Assembly (NCBI RefSeq): GCF_024204665.1
Contig: NZ_CP100355.1
Location: 1,531,451 to 1,595,450, forward strand
From: Natronosalvus rutilus
GTDB lineage: Archaea; Halobacteriota; Halobacteria; Halobacteriales; Natrialbaceae
Direction: 5' to 3'
Length of the DNA: 64,000 bases
The position numbers were made by a program, and so were the translations under genes. Positions 62,493 through 64,000 of the stretch are shown here, piece after piece (position 1 is the stretch's first letter; every line of letters starts with the position of its first letter). Under the pieces are notes generated by a model. That model was not told where the DNA came from. It saw only the letters and a program-made list of their open reading frames with translations, and searched no databases.

Positions 62493-62617
62493 GCTTGCAG
62501 TCGTTCTGGAAGCCCAAAGAGGGTATCGAAAGCGGTATATTTGCCAGTTCTGGTCGTCGACGAGCGGTCGTATATCAATATATCGTACAGTCTCGGGAAC
62601 CCGAATAGCCAGAAAGG

Positions 62618-62640
62618 TTATCATACTCGCATTCGAGTAT
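62618..62640 (+). promoter_or_regulatory. TATA box and palindromic operator of the 59-residue membrane protein
   Basis: TTATCATA (62618-62625) is centred about 27 nt before ATG 62648. ATACTCG (62623-62629) and CGAGTAT (62634-62640) form a perfect 7-bp inverted repeat with a 4-nt gap just behind it, which could be a repressor site. Confidence 0.5.
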
Positions 62641-62647
62641 CTGCTTC

Positions 62648-62827
62648 ATGGTGGTGCTCGGACGGAACCAGATCGCGTACAGTACACTGAATACACTCGG
62701 GAAGCGAGAATTTTCTTACAGCGGGCTGGTGCTTCTGAACGTACTCTTCCTGTACCTCTTCGGATGGCTCACCGTCGTTCCGGTGCTGTTTACCCTCGGG
62801 TTCTTGCTCCACGCACGAACCCTGTGA
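62648..62827 (+). CDS. 59-residue membrane protein, function unknown
   Basis: ATG 62648 to TGA 62825-62827 gives a protein starting MVVLGRNQIAYSTLNTLGK. Residues about 24-54 are hydrophobic (SGLVLLNVLFLYLFGW, then LTVVPVLFTLGFLL), forming one or two membrane spans, and the end is HARTL. The TATA box and palindrome directly in front support a real gene. No homologue family is recalled. It is divergent from leuB. Confidence 0.6.
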   Translation: MVVLGRNQIAYSTLNTLGKREFSYSGLVLLNVLFLYLFGWLTVVPVLFTLGFLLHARTL

Positions 62828-63135
62828 CGGAACTGAACAGGACCTCGTGGTACCGTCGACCCGTCACCCCCCAGTAACCAGGTACCGCGGTCACCTCGAG
62901 GCATCCGTCGTCCGGAAAACGGAAACGTGACGACTGAAACGCTTCGAGCGGTCACTGTCAACGAGTTCGGCGCCGTCACGGATTCGTCGAGTCTAACGGT
63001 AGCCGGTGAGCCACCCAGCGGCAGCGCTGGATCGAACGTTCTCGAAGGGACTCGAGTGGTTCGACACGCGACGAGTGGTTCGATGGGTCCCCACGGCAAG
63101 ACGGTACGATCCGAGGTCGACCCCAGCGATACGGA
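62828..63135. other. Intergenic region of 308 nt with no gene recognised
   Basis: Nothing in either strand shows an acidic protein-like frame. A GTG at 62927 opens a frame whose residues are Ser/Thr/Arg-rich and lack homology clues. No tRNA, repeat or terminator was recognised. Confidence 0.5.
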
Positions 63136-63984
63136 CTACGACACGGGCCCGTCTCGCTCTCGGGACCGAGCAGGATTCACGCCAATCGAGTGGTCTGTCG
63201 TGACCTCGTCAGGATCCACTGGCCTCGCTTCGTCACGGCACGTTTCGAAGAGGTCGACTGCCCACTCGTAGACGGCCTGGTCTTCGGTGACGAACCCTCC
63301 TTTGACGACGCCCTGCTCGTCAGTGAGGTCAATTCCCACCGCACTGTCGACGATCCCCACTGAAATTGGGATGTCTTCGAAGACAGAAACGTGGACGTTC
63401 GTTTCATCGAGCATCTCGTGCAATTGCTTCGCGGAGGTCGAATGAGTTCGGATGGTGTCGAGGACGTCCGGCGTGATTACCATGTCGAGGTGCGTGTTTC
63501 CGTGGACGGTCGATTTCCAGTCGTTTTCGATGAACACCGGGGCGACCACGCGCGTAACGCCCCGAATTTGGTCGCCAGAGCGGCGAAATTCGAGTATCCG
63601 TCGGATAATAGCGGTCGCGTCACTCTCCTCGAGAACGATGAGTTCGGCATCGCGAAGGCGCCGGACGTCGAACGTCAGGAGGTCGGACGGCAGCCACTGC
63701 AGGGGTTCACGCAGACGACGTTCGGCCTCCATCTCGTCCCCCAGGCGCGTGAACTTGTCACACACCCATTCACCAGTCGGTGTCGCCGTGCACTCCTGGC
63801 CCGAGCGTGCGATCCAGTTGCGCGCTTCGAGCTCCCGGAGAATTCGGGCAGTCGTGACTCGCGAAGCACCGATTCGATCACGTATCTCGTCGTGGCTTCG
63901 TGGTGCCTCGACCAGGAGCTCCAAGACTGCCACGCGGTTCTCCGAGTTCGCGAGAAACGCGGCGTCCTCGAGTGCATCGTCCAT
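63136..63984 (-). CDS. HTH regulator with DUF1724 (FilR1-type) middle domain
   Basis: The 282-residue protein has an N-terminal winged helix (about 5-75): FLANSENRVAVLELLVEAPRSHDEIRDRIGASRVTTARILREL. The middle/C-terminal part contains PVFIENDWKSTVHGNTHLDMVITPDVLDTI and later SVGIVDSAVGIDLTDEQGVVKGGF, which resemble the DUF1724 family of archaeal regulators. The last 25 residues are acidic and variable. It is probably a transcription factor responding to an unknown ligand. Its start is 16 nt from the window end, so the promoter is cut off. Confidence 0.85.
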   Translation of the reverse strand: MDDALEDAAFLANSENRVAVLELLVEAPRSHDEIRDRIGASRVTTARILRELEARNWIARSGQECTATPTGEWVCDKFTRLGDEMEAERRLREPLQWLPSDLLTFDVRRLRDAELIVLEESDATAIIRRILEFRRSGDQIRGVTRVVAPVFIENDWKSTVHGNTHLDMVITPDVLDTIRTHSTSAKQLHEMLDETNVHVSVFEDIPISVGIVDSAVGIDLTDEQGVVKGGFVTEDQAVYEWAVDLFETCRDEARPVDPDEVTTDHSIGVNPARSRERDGPVS

Positions 63985-64000
63985 GTCTATTGGTAACCCA

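Noticed and set aside
62927-63271. 114-codon plus-strand frame
   Set aside because: Second half is antisense to the HTH regulator and composition is not protein-like.

Overview
This window is chromosomal DNA from a halophilic archaeon (class Halobacteria), most likely of the Natrialba/Natronorubrum/Haloterrigena kind. The grounds are high GC, very acidic predicted proteins, many CTCGAG runs, leaderless genes with a TATA box about 26 to 28 nt before the start codon, twin-arginine lipoproteins, and haloarchaea-specific families (HalX and HalOD1 domains, Bat-type HTH, DUF5799, aCPSF1, TiaS). The species assignment is inference. No rRNA, tRNA, CRISPR array, transposase or integrase was found.

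0-9 kb: tail of a type II NADH dehydrogenase, a small membrane exporter-like protein, UspA, a PIN-like protein, a Bat-type regulator, a HalOD1 protein, a 1077-residue multi-PAS/GAF histidine kinase, a DapA-superfamily aldolase and an AIR-synthase-like protein. 9-16 kb: a lipoprotein in AT-richer DNA, a second AIR-synthase paralogue overlapping thiD, a PQQ-propeller protein, a CsaA-like protein, a zinc alcohol dehydrogenase and small haloarchaeal proteins, one of them only 47 residues long. 16-19 kb: bioY-bioM-bioN (biotin ECF transporter) behind a near-perfect BirA-type operator, convergent with an LplA-like ligase. 19-35 kb: an M23-like protein, a DRG-type GTPase, tiaS, an HTH regulator, a PAS-kinase/HalX-regulator/RAD55-like operon, a glutaredoxin-like protein, an NCS2 permease, a TrkA-type K+ regulator, an orphan DNA methylase, a Na+/Ca2+ exchanger, a glutathionyl-hydroquinone-reductase-like GST, msrB and a 53-residue zinc protein.

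35-50 kb: mutL lies 3 nt downstream of a second DapA-family aldolase, which is divergent from an NRAMP-fold transporter without the metal-binding motifs. A metal-ribbon HTH regulator, an ABC-2 exporter, a receiver-PAS-PAS-kinase hybrid, mutS and thrS follow. 50-60 kb: nucS, a Tat lipoprotein, aCPSF1 and a beta-RFAP-synthase-like GHMP protein sit among four damaged cell-envelope genes: two frameshifted lipoproteins, a glycosyltransferase frameshifted at a 7-base homopolymer, and a membrane protein apparently split by an in-frame TAA. 60-64 kb: dph5, a GrpB-family protein, leuB, a 59-residue membrane protein with a palindrome in its promoter, and a DUF1724-type regulator.

Most genes are housekeeping or signalling genes of ordinary haloarchaeal type. 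The observations most worth following are the NRAMP-like transporter with its aldolase, the BirA operator enclosing the bioY TATA box, the cluster of broken envelope genes, the long leaders of thrS and aCPSF1, and the presence of MutS, MutL and NucS within 17 kb.
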